A stretch of 64,000 bases of DNA from DAINPP01 sp963667315 (GTDB taxonomy: Bacteria; Thermotogota; Thermotogae; MWEM01). The notes below the pieces were generated by a model that had not been told where the DNA came from, searched no databases, and saw only the letters and a list, made by a program, of their open reading frames with translations. Below, piece after piece: positions 17,142 through 25,650 of the stretch. Location: NCBI GenBank assembly GCA_963667315.1, contig OY763325.1, positions 1,054,001 to 1,118,000 on the forward strand. The letters run 5' to 3'. Within the stretch, counting starts at the first letter, position 1. Each line of letters opens with the position of its first letter. A program made the translations under genes and the position numbers.

Positions 17142-19622
17142 TTACCAAAGAATGATTGATTTTCTTTTTTCAACAGGAATTGCACCTGCGAGTTCAGCCT
17201 TAACAACGATTTCGTATGTCCCCTTGTCAAGTTCCTTCGTCATTGAACCAGGAATCATGAGTTTGAATTCTCCGGCGTTTGTGATCTGGCCAGTAATTCC
17301 TTCGAGGTTTCCGAGGAATACTTCTACTGTACCTTCGTCAGCAACTTCTGGAGTTACACTTGGGTATACAACCTTTGAAAGGTCAACTTTAACTTCGATG
17401 TCTTTTCCTCTTGGAACAAGTGTTGGAACCTTGAAGTCGTTGATAACGATTCTGGGAACTGCAAATCTGTTCATCCAGTAATCTGCACTCCAAGCCCATT
17501 TTCTGTTCGCTGTGAGTTCGAGGAAGTTTGTTTCAGGATCGTATGCTGTAAGAACGAATGGTCCGTTTCCTACGTATGCGTGACCCATTTCTTCGATGAA
17601 TGCGATAGCATTGTCGTATGCTGCCATTACATCAGCTTCGGAAACAATACCCTTGATGTATGCTGGAACATGACCTGCTGCCTTAAGTTCCTTAAGTTTT
17701 GCAAGGATATCTGCAACGTGTGAAGGAATAAGGATATCAATTTCATTGTCATCATCTGATGAAATGGAATACTGTGTGCCTGATTCGCTTCCGTTGATGA
17801 TCATATCAGCGATTGCTTCTGTGATTGTCCAATGTGTTCCACATACTGTTCCACCTGAAGCGGATACTGTGAATGAAGGACATCCGTTTGCAGCAACTCT
17901 TGCTTCACTTGGTGGGAAGTTGTAGTCGAAGTATGTTGTAACAGTTTCGTTTTCAAAGTCAAAGACGAAACCCTTTATTGTATCGATTCCTTCAGCGATA
18001 AGTGATGCATATGCTGATTCGAATTCTTTGTCATTGTCTCCATCCTGTGATGACCATTCTGCTCTGAATCCTTCGTTGTAAACGAGGTCAATAAGTCTCA
18101 TAGGTGTTCCGTCATGCCATTCTGTAAATGTGAATGTGAATGATGCCTTACTGTAAGCCGTAACGCCTTCGCCTACTGGTGCCCATGTGTCTGTTACAGG
18201 ATCGTACTTAACTGCATCTGCAGGTACTTCAAGCTGTCCAACGAGCTCGTCGCCATTTCTTACAACGTCTGTTACAACATCATGATACTGTGCTCTAACT
18301 GCTCCCTGGTCTCCTGATACTGGACTTTCTTCCATTCCGGCATCGATAAGAGCCTTTGAAACCTTTGTGGAATAGGTGTCTGAGAATCCGTCGTTTCCGA
18401 TTGGGTCCCATGCGGACATGAAGAGTGCACCCTGTGCGGAGAACTGTGTAACGTTGAGGATACCGTCAGGCGTTTTTCCTGTGATGAACATCCATTCGTT
18501 AACGCCATCGCCAAGACCGTATGCAAATCTCTGTTCGAATCTTGCTTTGTTTGCTGTAAAGAAGTCTGTCTGTGCACAGACATAAATTCTGAGAGCATCT
18601 TTAAGACCAAGTCTGAGTCCTTCGATTGCATATTCCCAGTATTCGTCGATTGTCAAGAATCTTCCGTAGAAGGCATCCTGTGTGTACTGGTCAAGTGCTT
18701 CGTTAACTGTATTCCAGTTTTCAGCTGTTGCGCCACCAGGCATGTAACCATACCAAGGTGCGTACATCTGTGCAACGATGTGTTCCCAGTACTTTCTTGT
18801 TGCTCCTGCTCCCCAACCTTCTGTATAGATGTTCCATTCGTAATCTGCAGGGTTGGAATAGTAGGAAGTTGTGATAGCTCTAACTCTGTCCCAAACAAGT
18901 CTGTCAACTTTGATTCCAGCTTTTTCGATCTGGTCTGAAACGTAATTTCCTTCTCTAACTCTTCCGTTTGGATCGTCAACTCTGATTAAGAAACCAATTG
19001 TTACAGGTTCGCCGTCAAATTCCCAGAATTCTGCGCCTTTAACGAGTCTTCCCTGGTTTTCAGGAAGTGCTGCTGCTGCTTCCATTGCCGCTGTGATGTC
19101 AGCAATAGCCTTTTCTTCGTCGCCTTCCGGTGTGAATCCAAATTCTTCTGCAACCTTGGTGTACTTCATCGTTCCAGGCTGACCGGTTGTAGCCATTGTG
19201 AACATTGGGAATCCTGCTCCACCAAGAATTTCATCAACGATGTACTTTCTGTTGATGAGGAAGTTAAGGGCAAATCTGACTTCTTCAATAGCGAATGGAT
19301 TAAAGAGTGTCTTTCCATCTTTTTCTACCTGATAAGGTGCTACTCCCGGGTAGTTGTTCAAGTTAAGTGACCATGTTCCGGATGGCACTGCATAGATTTC
19401 AAGTTTATCAAGATCTTCTGCAGGCATTCCGTAAAGTGTCGGTCCGTTTACCCCGTAAAGAAATACATCTGTAATTCCTTCCGCTGTGTCCTTAAGTCCG
19501 ATTTCTTCCTTCATCCTTGTGTTTACATAAACTTTGTCAGCATAAGGTCCCATGACTTCTGCAAATGACATAGCTACGAAAACGGCAAGAATTACCAAAA
19601 CAAACAACGCTTTCTTCTGCAT
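17142..19622 (-). CDS. oppA: Family-5 extracellular solute-binding protein, long form
   Basis: This 826-residue exported protein has signal peptide MQKKALFVLVILAVFVAMSFA, probably cut before EV, with no lipobox cysteine. Family-5 features include the N-terminal region reading NPFAIEEVRFALNFLINRKYIVDEI and the later WHDGTPM segment. Typical oligopeptide-binding proteins have 520-600 residues, so ~230 extra residues are present. This long form is one I associate with Thermotogota and a few other anaerobes. The last ~90 residues (DFKVPTLVPRGKDIEVKVDLSKV...) look like an added beta-sandwich. AAGGAGG is 7 bases before the ATG. It probably captures peptides in the periplasm for OppBCDF; oligosaccharides cannot be excluded. 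Confidence 0.85.
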   Translation of the reverse strand: MQKKALFVLVILAVFVAMSFAEVMGPYADKVYVNTRMKEEIGLKDTAEGITDVFLYGVNGPTLYGMPAEDLDKLEIYAVPSGTWSLNLNNYPGVAPYQVEKDGKTLFNPFAIEEVRFALNFLINRKYIVDEILGGAGFPMFTMATTGQPGTMKYTKVAEEFGFTPEGDEEKAIADITAAMEAAAALPENQGRLVKGAEFWEFDGEPVTIGFLIRVDDPNGRVREGNYVSDQIEKAGIKVDRLVWDRVRAITTSYYSNPADYEWNIYTEGWGAGATRKYWEHIVAQMYAPWYGYMPGGATAENWNTVNEALDQYTQDAFYGRFLTIDEYWEYAIEGLRLGLKDALRIYVCAQTDFFTANKARFEQRFAYGLGDGVNEWMFITGKTPDGILNVTQFSAQGALFMSAWDPIGNDGFSDTYSTKVSKALIDAGMEESPVSGDQGAVRAQYHDVVTDVVRNGDELVGQLEVPADAVKYDPVTDTWAPVGEGVTAYSKASFTFTFTEWHDGTPMRLIDLVYNEGFRAEWSSQDGDNDKEFESAYASLIAEGIDTIKGFVFDFENETVTTYFDYNFPPSEARVAANGCPSFTVSASGGTVCGTHWTITEAIADMIINGSESGTQYSISSDDDNEIDILIPSHVADILAKLKELKAAGHVPAYIKGIVSEADVMAAYDNAIAFIEEMGHAYVGNGPFVLTAYDPETNFLELTANRKWAWSADYWMNRFAVPRIVINDFKVPTLVPRGKDIEVKVDLSKVVYPSVTPEVADEGTVEVFLGNLEGITGQITNAGEFKLMIPGSMTKELDKGTYEIVVKAELAGAIPVEKRKSIILW

Positions 19623-19647
19623 CCAAATTCCTCCTTCAATTTTTTTA

Positions 19648-19662
19648 GGCGCAAAGTGCGCC
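19648..19662 (-). other. 5' leader hairpin before the binding protein
   Basis: GGCGCA / TGCGCC form a compact 6-bp GC stem with a 3-base loop, 26-40 bases upstream of the start codon. It is followed in the mRNA by an A run and the AAGGAGG site. It may stabilise the transcript or keep the ribosome site open. Confidence 0.45.
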
Positions 19663-19716
19663 CTTCTCTTTTTAAAACTTAAATTCATAAGCCATAGATT
19701 ACATATAACACAGAAC

Positions 19717-19767
19717 ATTATATCATAAAATTTCTTTACATCCAGTATATTGTTCGGATAGCGAACA
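19717..19767 (-). promoter_or_regulatory. Opp operon promoter with upstream palindrome
   Basis: On the minus strand TGATATAAT (19717-19725) is an extended -10 box; no good -35 hexamer is seen. A palindrome TGTTCG-GATAG-CGAACA at 19751-19767 sits just upstream of the expected -35 position, a suitable site for an activator or repressor. Confidence 0.55.
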
Positions 19768-19866
19768 TAACATTTTCTTTTTACAATCCTTTTTGAGAAA
19801 AATTGCATAATAAAAAACCGTCAATGCAATGTTTTTCACTTCCGCTGAAACAGGTGCACTCAAAAC

Positions 19867-19897
19867 AAATACCCTCTCTTGAAGAGAAGGTATTTTT
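19867..19897 (-). terminator. Terminator of the chemoreceptor gene
   Basis: AAATACCCTCTCTT / AAGAGAAGGTATTT form a long stem with one mismatch. A T-rich tract follows on the minus strand. It starts 26 bases after the stop codon at 19923. The rest of 19623-19922 holds the opp promoter region and nothing else that I can identify. Confidence 0.75.
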
Positions 19898-19922
19898 AAT
19901 CAGAAAACAAAATAACAAAAAC

Positions 19923-22058
19923 TTACATTTCACTGTTAATCGTAGAATAACATTTTCGAAGCAATCCATGAATCTCTTTATAAATTTTTGAAACCTTATC
20001 GTATTCACTTTTTACCTCTTGTCTGTTTTTCCCTGATTTAACAGCCTCTAAAACAGGAATTGACGCCTTATGAAGTTTTTCATGTATTTCGCCAATTCTG
20101 ATCCATTCAGCTTCATGGCCCGGATAAGGAGCAATTGAATTAAAGAATATACCAAAATTACACCTTTCGGGATTCGTTTCCAAGCCAATATCCGATTCGT
20201 GTTTTACGATATCTTCAAGCCTTTTAAACCATCTTTCATGTGACTCCAATGCTTTTCCAAGCTGATCAATATATTCTTCCTTCCGATAAACGGAATACTT
20301 TGAAAGATGATCAGAAGCCTTTATTGACTGAACAGCCATATTATCCATTAATTTTTCAATTTTATTCACTTTGTGCTGTGTTTCATCCGCATGTCTTTCT
20401 ATTTCATTTAATATCTGTTCAAGTTCGGACGATTTGGCTTTCAACTCAGCGGAAGACGCTTCAATTTCCTCCGTTGCCGCTCCCTGTTCCTGGGCATTGG
20501 CAGCCAGATTCGTTGTCATTTCACCGATATTTTGCATCTGCCCAAGAATTTCAGTGATATTTGTCACCGCTGCATCATTATCCTTTGTGACCTCTTTAAT
20601 ATTGTCATTTATTTCAACAACATCTCTGGCTGTATTTTCAACCCCATCCACAACCGTCTTTAAATTTTCTGTAATACTTAATGTTGCAGATTTGCTTTCC
20701 TCTGCCAGTTTCCTTATTTCATCGGCAACAACTGCAAACCCTTTTCCCGCTTCACCGGCTCTCGCGGCCTCAATAGCCGCATTAAGCGCAAGAAGATTCG
20801 TCTGTTCGGCAATTCCACTGATCGTATTGACAACTTCACCAATCGTCGAAGCCTTTTCTACCATTACATTCGCATCCTCGGAAATCCTTTCCATGGATGC
20901 AGCAAGACTGATGATATTCCGGTTAACATTAGAGATCGTTTCCTTGCCGGTTTCCGCCTTTTCTGAAACCGTATTCATCGTATCGTTCAATTGCTCTGCC
21001 ATGGATGCAAGCATCTGACTCGAATTCGAAATTTCCTCTATCGCATCACTTTCTGAATCAACCGATTGAACCATTTCCATTATAGCCTCGGTTCCGTTCG
21101 ATATAATTTCTCTGGTATTATCAAAACTATCCCCCATCAACTTTGCATCTCTGCTGACAGAATTTGAATCCATGGTCGTTTGTCTGATTGTCTTTGACAA
21201 ATCGCCCATAATACTATTTACACTAACTGTCACATCATTTAATGTATCGGTTATCTCGCCGATCTCATCCTTCATCTCAGTCTGAAATTCGACTGTAAAA
21301 TCTCCTTCTCCAAGTTTTTTCAAATTCTTTTTCATCTTTTTCAAAGGCTTAAGGATAAATCCCGCAAGGAAAAACATAATTAAAGATCCAACACCAACAG
21401 CTATCAAGGTTATAACGATAGTAATCACAATTGCCAATTTATATAAGATATAAGTCTCGGTTGCATCTAATTCAAGGGCGAGAAAAATTTGATGTTCACC
21501 AATCGTTAAGGGATAATAAGTGATCAGCGTATATAACTCTTCTGATCTCTCAATAAAATCAGAAACCAGGACTTCACCTGATTTAAAAGCACTGTCAAAG
21601 CCTCCGAATGTCAATCCTCCACGATAACTAAGATTCCCCTGATACTTACTGAGATGTACATCTTCAAGCGTGACCGGTTTTAAATCTTTATTCATGCCAC
21701 CCAGAGATCGCCAGATATCCCCATCCTTATAGATGAAAAATGAGCTTTCCACTCCATTGTTACTCATCAGGGAGCGATAATATTCTATCTCATCTTCACT
21801 TACCATCATTGGATTTTCTGAAGGATTCAGATTCCCTTCTAAAAACCCCTGTGCCATATCCGTATCTTTTTCAAAGTCTGCAACGACTGTCGTAGCAACA
21901 GCGGTTCCGACTTTACCGGTAACTTCCCTTAAAACCATCGAATAATAATTTGAAAGCGCACCTGACAGTAAAGCGCAAGCAGCTATTATAATTAAAGAAG
22001 AAAAGACTGCAATCCTCTTTTTAATACTTCTTCCCATTGTAAAACGTCGCCAATCCAT
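19923..22058 (-). CDS. Methyl-accepting chemotaxis protein with C-terminal CZB domain
   Basis: This 711-residue receptor has membrane segment 1 at ~17-38, an extracellular sensor of ~165 residues, membrane segment 2 at ~205-232 and HAMP at ~230-290. The methyl-accepting signalling coiled coil has tip EQTNLLALNAAIEAARAGE. A ~90-residue CZB domain lies at the end (HERWFKRLED, then RCNFGIFF, then HEAEW and IHEKLH). CZB domains bind zinc through conserved His and Cys residues and can sense zinc or oxidants such as HOCl. It should signal to CheA/CheW, which are not encoded here. The ATG at 22058 has GGAGGTGAG upstream. The gene has its own promoter and terminator. Confidence 0.9.
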   Translation of the reverse strand: MDWRRFTMGRSIKKRIAVFSSLIIIAACALLSGALSNYYSMVLREVTGKVGTAVATTVVADFEKDTDMAQGFLEGNLNPSENPMMVSEDEIEYYRSLMSNNGVESSFFIYKDGDIWRSLGGMNKDLKPVTLEDVHLSKYQGNLSYRGGLTFGGFDSAFKSGEVLVSDFIERSEELYTLITYYPLTIGEHQIFLALELDATETYILYKLAIVITIVITLIAVGVGSLIMFFLAGFILKPLKKMKKNLKKLGEGDFTVEFQTEMKDEIGEITDTLNDVTVSVNSIMGDLSKTIRQTTMDSNSVSRDAKLMGDSFDNTREIISNGTEAIMEMVQSVDSESDAIEEISNSSQMLASMAEQLNDTMNTVSEKAETGKETISNVNRNIISLAASMERISEDANVMVEKASTIGEVVNTISGIAEQTNLLALNAAIEAARAGEAGKGFAVVADEIRKLAEESKSATLSITENLKTVVDGVENTARDVVEINDNIKEVTKDNDAAVTNITEILGQMQNIGEMTTNLAANAQEQGAATEEIEASSAELKAKSSELEQILNEIERHADETQHKVNKIEKLMDNMAVQSIKASDHLSKYSVYRKEEYIDQLGKALESHERWFKRLEDIVKHESDIGLETNPERCNFGIFFNSIAPYPGHEAEWIRIGEIHEKLHKASIPVLEAVKSGKNRQEVKSEYDKVSKIYKEIHGLLRKCYSTINSEM

Positions 22059-22082
22059 AACTCACCTCCAAATATTTTCAGT

Positions 22083-22091
22083 ATTATAACA
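22083..22091 (-). promoter_or_regulatory. Extended -10 promoter of the chemoreceptor
   Basis: TGTTATAAT on the minus strand, 25 bases upstream of the start codon; the -35 position reads TTCTTT. Confidence 0.5.
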
Positions 22092-22130
22092 TTATTTCTA
22101 TAATAAAAGAATTATAAAAATTCATATGAC

Positions 22131-22158
22131 TTGACAAATAAAAAATATATGGTATAGT
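22131..22158 (+). promoter_or_regulatory. Promoter of the uracil permease leader
   Basis: A perfect TTGACA (22131-22136) is 16 bases from TATAGT (22153-22158). Transcription would start near 22165, giving a ~190-base leader before uraA. Confidence 0.75.
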
Positions 22159-22233
22159 ATTGCGGTTTTTAAGTTCTTTGTTTTTTAAAGGAGCTTTATA
22201 TTCTTATTGTATATTTCAATTGAGGTGATTTAA

Positions 22234-22326
22234 TTGAAAGTTCTGAATGATCCAAACAAGAAGAAGAGATTATTTTTTAAAAATATAAATATTTTTATTT
22301 CAGCAGCAGAGGTCATCATTTTATGA
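22234..22326 (+). CDS. Leader peptide upstream of uraA
   Basis: This small frame has 30 codons, beginning at TTG 22234 with GAGGTGA 6 bases upstream, and ends at TGA 22324-22326. Its sequence starts MKVLNDPNKKKRLFF. The coding mRNA contains two U runs (six and five) in the 30 bases before the terminator hairpin, and its stop codon lies inside the 3' arm of that hairpin. This matches the layout of the E. coli pyrBI-type attenuator, where ribosome position relative to polymerase paused at U tracts decides termination. No function for the peptide itself is implied. It could be a chance frame, but the ribosome site is good. Confidence 0.55.
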   Translation: MKVLNDPNKKKRLFFKNINIFISAAEVIIL

Positions 22327-22340
22327 TGACCTCTTTTTTT
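22308..22340 (+). terminator. Attenuator hairpin between leader peptide and uraA
   Basis: A perfect 12-bp stem (AGAGGTCATCAT at 22308-22319, ATGATGACCTCT at 22323-22334) with a 3-base loop, followed by seven T. It ends 16 bases before the uraA start codon, so it must be overcome for expression. No competing antiterminator stem was found by eye, which favours ribosome-coupled control. Confidence 0.9.
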
Positions 22341-22356
22341 ATGAGGAGGAAAACAA

Positions 22357-23610
22357 ATGGAATTAACAAAAACCAAAAAAATCATTCTCGGGCTTCAGCA
22401 TGCTTTCACGATGTTTGGCGCAACGGTACTCGTACCATATTTAACCGGTGTACCCGTTAACGTTGCGTTATTTGCAGCCGGTGTCGCTACACTTCTCTTT
22501 CATCTGATCACGAAAAGAAAAGTCCCAATCTTTCTCGGAAGCAGTTTTGCCTATATCGCCCCGATGATAGCAGTTACCCTTTACTATATCAACCAGGGAC
22601 CGACACAGTATACCAACATCCAGGATGCCGTAAATGCAGGTGTTGACATCATTCCGATGCTGGCATATGCAACAGGTGGTATCTTTATTGCAGGACTTGT
22701 TAAAATAGGTCTGGGTCTTCTCGTTAAAGCAATCGGTGTAGAAAAGATCGTCAAATTATTTCCACCCGTCATTTCGGGAACAACCGTTCTCGTTATAGGA
22801 ATAATCCTTTCTCCTGTTGCAATAGACATGGCAGCATCCAACTGGTCAATCGCATTGGTAGCACTTGCAACGGCAATAATTGTAAGACTTTATACTAAGG
22901 GATTCCCAAAGATCATTCCGGTTATTACGGGTATCATTGTTGGCTATATCGTTGCGCTGATAACGGGTAACGTTGACCTCTCAGGATTTTCAGAAGCAGG
23001 ATGGTTCGCATTACCTGATTTCTTCCTCCCAAAATTCTCTGTTCACGCCATCTCGTTAATCGTACCGGTAGCACTTGCAGCGGCAGTTGAAAGTATTGCA
23101 GATATTTATGCTGTCTCGGCAGTAACCGGACAGAAATTCTATAAAGATCCAGGAATTGACAAAACATTACTCGGTGATGGAATCGGAACGATGCTGGGAG
23201 GGCTTGTCGGTGGGCCGGCAAACACTACCTATTCTGAAAACACAGGTGTTCTCGCTTTAACAAAAGTATATGATCCGACTGTTATGAGAATCGCAGCAAT
23301 ATTTGCAATCATCCTTTCCTTTATCCCAAAAGTCGGCTATATCGTCAGCTCCATTCCAACCGCAGTTATGGGGGGAATTGAAATTCTTCTCTTCGGAATG
23401 ATCGCTTCAGTCGGTCTTAAGACGCTCGTAGACAATCAGGTTAAACTTGATGGAAAGAACCTCGTCATCGTATCAACAATGCTTGTCTTAAGCCTCGGAG
23501 GTGCAAAACTGACCATCGGTTCTTTCAACCTTGAAGGCATTGGACTCGCAGTCATAGCAGGTCTTATCTTAAACGCAATATTCGTCTTGACAAAAGCAAG
23601 CGAAGAATAA
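22357..23610 (+). CDS. uraA: Uracil permease (NCS2 family)
   Basis: This 417-residue membrane transporter has about twelve to fourteen hydrophobic segments and NCS2 motifs: GLQHAFTMFGATVLVP near the start, PIFLGSSFAY, and the C-terminal-half region AAVESIADIYAVS with the conserved glutamate used in proton-coupled nucleobase binding. GGPANTTYSENTG is also a family block. These details fit UraA/PyrP better than the purine branch. GAGGAGG precedes ATG 22357. It imports uracil for pyrimidine salvage. The leader peptide and terminator upstream suggest expression rises when UTP is low. Confidence 0.88.
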   Translation: MELTKTKKIILGLQHAFTMFGATVLVPYLTGVPVNVALFAAGVATLLFHLITKRKVPIFLGSSFAYIAPMIAVTLYYINQGPTQYTNIQDAVNAGVDIIPMLAYATGGIFIAGLVKIGLGLLVKAIGVEKIVKLFPPVISGTTVLVIGIILSPVAIDMAASNWSIALVALATAIIVRLYTKGFPKIIPVITGIIVGYIVALITGNVDLSGFSEAGWFALPDFFLPKFSVHAISLIVPVALAAAVESIADIYAVSAVTGQKFYKDPGIDKTLLGDGIGTMLGGLVGGPANTTYSENTGVLALTKVYDPTVMRIAAIFAIILSFIPKVGYIVSSIPTAVMGGIEILLFGMIASVGLKTLVDNQVKLDGKNLVIVSTMLVLSLGGAKLTIGSFNLEGIGLAVIAGLILNAIFVLTKASEE

Positions 23611-23615
23611 AAACC

Positions 23616-23652
23616 AAAAGGGTGAATTTCATAGCTAAAATTCACCCTTTTC
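23616..23652. terminator. Bidirectional terminator
   Basis: A perfect 14-bp stem AAAAGGGTGAATTT / AAATTCACCCTTTT with an 8-base loop between the convergent stops of uraA and the dehydrogenase gene. Confidence 0.9.
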
Positions 23653-23661
23653 ATATCATTG

Positions 23662-24645
23662 TCAGTATCCTCTACTCAAATCAACATGATTAAGAATCTC
23701 ACCGGTTTCTAAAAATTGCTCTATCCTTTTTACAGTCGTATCCACCCAGTCATGAATCCCCTCATATGCATCTGAAGCAGTATGCGGTGAAATTACCACA
23801 TTATTCAACATATGAAAAGGAAAATTAAATGGCATAACCAGTTGTTCATCATCCGGATATTTATACCAGACATCAATTGCAGCGCCTTTGATAGCTCCAC
23901 TTTTTAAACCATGATAAAGTGGTTCCTCCTTTATCAGTTTTCCACGTCCGACATTTATGATGTATTTGTCCTTTAACAACCCGATATTCTCTTCATTGAT
24001 CATATATCTCGTTTGATTCGTTAAAGGTAAAGTAAAAAAGAGAACTTCACCAAAGTTTAAGGCGGTTTCAAGATTGTCCGTTACCATATCAACCGCTTTA
24101 TCATCAAAATCCTCGATATGTCTTTTAAAAGCCATCATCTCACAATCAAAAACCTTCAACAATTTCGCCAGATCTTTTCCGATTGAACCATAACCAAGGA
24201 TGGTACATTTCTTATTATATAGAGAGGTCCAATTCTGAAAGGCTTTATCCTTTGCGAGAAAACCGCTCCAGATACCTCTTTCAAGCAGAGAATGAAACTC
24301 AACAGTCCTCCCCAGTAAAGCCAGTGTCAGACCGAGTGCCTTTTCCGCAACATATTTGGAATTCCAATGTGTGTTGGAAACGAGTATACCTTTCTCTTTA
24401 AAATACCTTAACGGCAAACTATTGAGACCAACAAACGGAATAAAGACTATTTTCAGTTTCTTTGCCAATTTCGCCTCTTCCTCAGAGAAATTTGTTACGA
24501 TCAGTGCTTCTGAATTCTTGATCACATGATCTCTTTCAGTTTCACATGAAGAATAAAAAGTATTTTTTGAAAATTTTTCTCTTAAAATTTTTATCGCATC
24601 TTCAAAACTATCATCATTTTCCCGTGTTAAAAAACCAATATTCAT
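23662..24645 (-). CDS. D-2-hydroxyacid dehydrogenase family protein
   Basis: This 327-residue NAD(P)-dependent enzyme has the Rossmann motif GYGSIG (in TILGYGSIGKDLAKLL), the catalytic-arginine region NVGRGKLIKEEPLYHGLKSG and the catalytic histidine in ISPHTAS. The N-terminal substrate domain is ordinary for the family. It would reduce a 2-keto acid, or oxidise a D-2-hydroxy acid, in the cytoplasm; the exact substrate cannot be told. GGGAGGAG precedes ATG 24645. It is followed by a terminator shared with uraA and appears to be monocistronic. Confidence 0.85.
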   Translation of the reverse strand: MNIGFLTRENDDSFEDAIKILREKFSKNTFYSSCETERDHVIKNSEALIVTNFSEEEAKLAKKLKIVFIPFVGLNSLPLRYFKEKGILVSNTHWNSKYVAEKALGLTLALLGRTVEFHSLLERGIWSGFLAKDKAFQNWTSLYNKKCTILGYGSIGKDLAKLLKVFDCEMMAFKRHIEDFDDKAVDMVTDNLETALNFGEVLFFTLPLTNQTRYMINEENIGLLKDKYIINVGRGKLIKEEPLYHGLKSGAIKGAAIDVWYKYPDDEQLVMPFNFPFHMLNNVVISPHTASDAYEGIHDWVDTTVKRIEQFLETGEILNHVDLSRGY

Positions 24646-24720
24646 TTTCTCCTCCCTTAAATAAAAAATGTTTGCTCATAAAAAAGGATAACACAAATCA
24701 TCATTTTAAAATCAGTTGCA

Positions 24721-24762
24721 AAAAGGGGAAAGTGCAGAAACTATTCCACACTTTCCCCTTGT
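24721..24762 (-). terminator. Terminator of nagB
   Basis: A perfect 12-bp stem AAGGGGAAAGTG / CACTTTCCCCTT with a 14-base loop, followed on the minus strand by TTTT, 20 bases after the nagB stop. Confidence 0.88.
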
Positions 24763-24782
24763 ATATTTATTGAAATTACGCT

Positions 24783-25535
24783 TTAAACAGCTAAGATAGA
24801 ATCCTTCATATTGAGTAACTGTGCCGCCTTTTCATCGACCAAAATTGTCACATCAGGATGAAGCTGAAGAACAGAAGCGGGAAATTCCGGTGTTACCTCC
24901 CCATATGCCAGTTTTTTAACAGCTTCCTGTTTACTTTCTCCGCTGGCAATCAATAGAATACTCCTCGCTCTCATAATGGTTTTGATTCCCATTGTGATAG
25001 CAGCAACCGGTACTTCATCAATCGAATCAAAGAATCTTGAATTGGCCTGTCTCGTGTCCTCATGAAGTTTGATCATATGGGTACTGCTTCCAAAAGGAGT
25101 TCCGGGTTCATTAAAACCTATATGCCCGTTACGCCCGATACCGAGTACCTGAAGATCAATTCCTCCGGCATCCTTTATCTTCTCCTCATATTCGTCAGCA
25201 AAGGCTTGCGGATTTTCAGGATTACCATGCGGCAAATTGATATTTTTCAGTTTCACATTCACATGATCGAAAAAGTTTGCATTCATAAAGTGATGATAAC
25301 TCTGTTCATGATCAGAAGAAATCCCGCAATACTCATCAAGATTGAACGTTCTGACATTCGACATATCCACAAGGCCAGTTTTACAAGCCTCAGCAACCTT
25401 TTCATACATCCCGACGGGTGAAGAACCGGTCGCCAGTCCCAAAACTGGATTTTCAACCTTCTTCACTGTATTCATCAATATCTCAGCCGCTCTATCACTC
25501 AAAGCATCATAATCTTTAAAACACTCAAAAATCAT
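24783..25535 (-). CDS. nagB: Glucosamine-6-phosphate deaminase
   Basis: This 250-residue protein has the family motifs LATGSSPVGMYEKV (phosphate binding), FNLDEYCGI (catalytic Asp) and GIGRNGHIGFNEPGT. It converts glucosamine-6-phosphate to fructose-6-phosphate and ammonia in the cytoplasm, feeding amino sugars from cell-wall or chitin turnover into glycolysis. The length is normal and the likely active-site residues are present. GGAGATG lies about 8 bases upstream of ATG 25535. There is no nagA or sugar transporter beside it. Confidence 0.93.
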   Translation of the reverse strand: MIFECFKDYDALSDRAAEILMNTVKKVENPVLGLATGSSPVGMYEKVAEACKTGLVDMSNVRTFNLDEYCGISSDHEQSYHHFMNANFFDHVNVKLKNINLPHGNPENPQAFADEYEEKIKDAGGIDLQVLGIGRNGHIGFNEPGTPFGSSTHMIKLHEDTRQANSRFFDSIDEVPVAAITMGIKTIMRARSILLIASGESKQEAVKKLAYGEVTPEFPASVLQLHPDVTILVDEKAAQLLNMKDSILAV

Positions 25536-25650
25536 CTGATCATCTCCTAAATGTCATTATGTATTATCATTATTCTATCAGATGAAGTTTAACGTTATAT
25601 GAATAAGGAATCGCATAAAAATCCCCTACGATCCCTTTGATATAGTATCT

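Noticed and set aside
20371..21018. A 215-codon plus-strand frame opposite the chemoreceptor
   Set aside because: Its translation is Ser/Ala/Ile-rich low-complexity sequence, the expected mirror of the heptad-repeat coiled coil on the other strand.
22165..22356. Possible PyrR-binding loop or purine-type riboswitch before uraA
   Set aside because: No PyrR loop consensus and no riboswitch core or three-way-junction pairing was found; the leader peptide with U runs explains the layout better.
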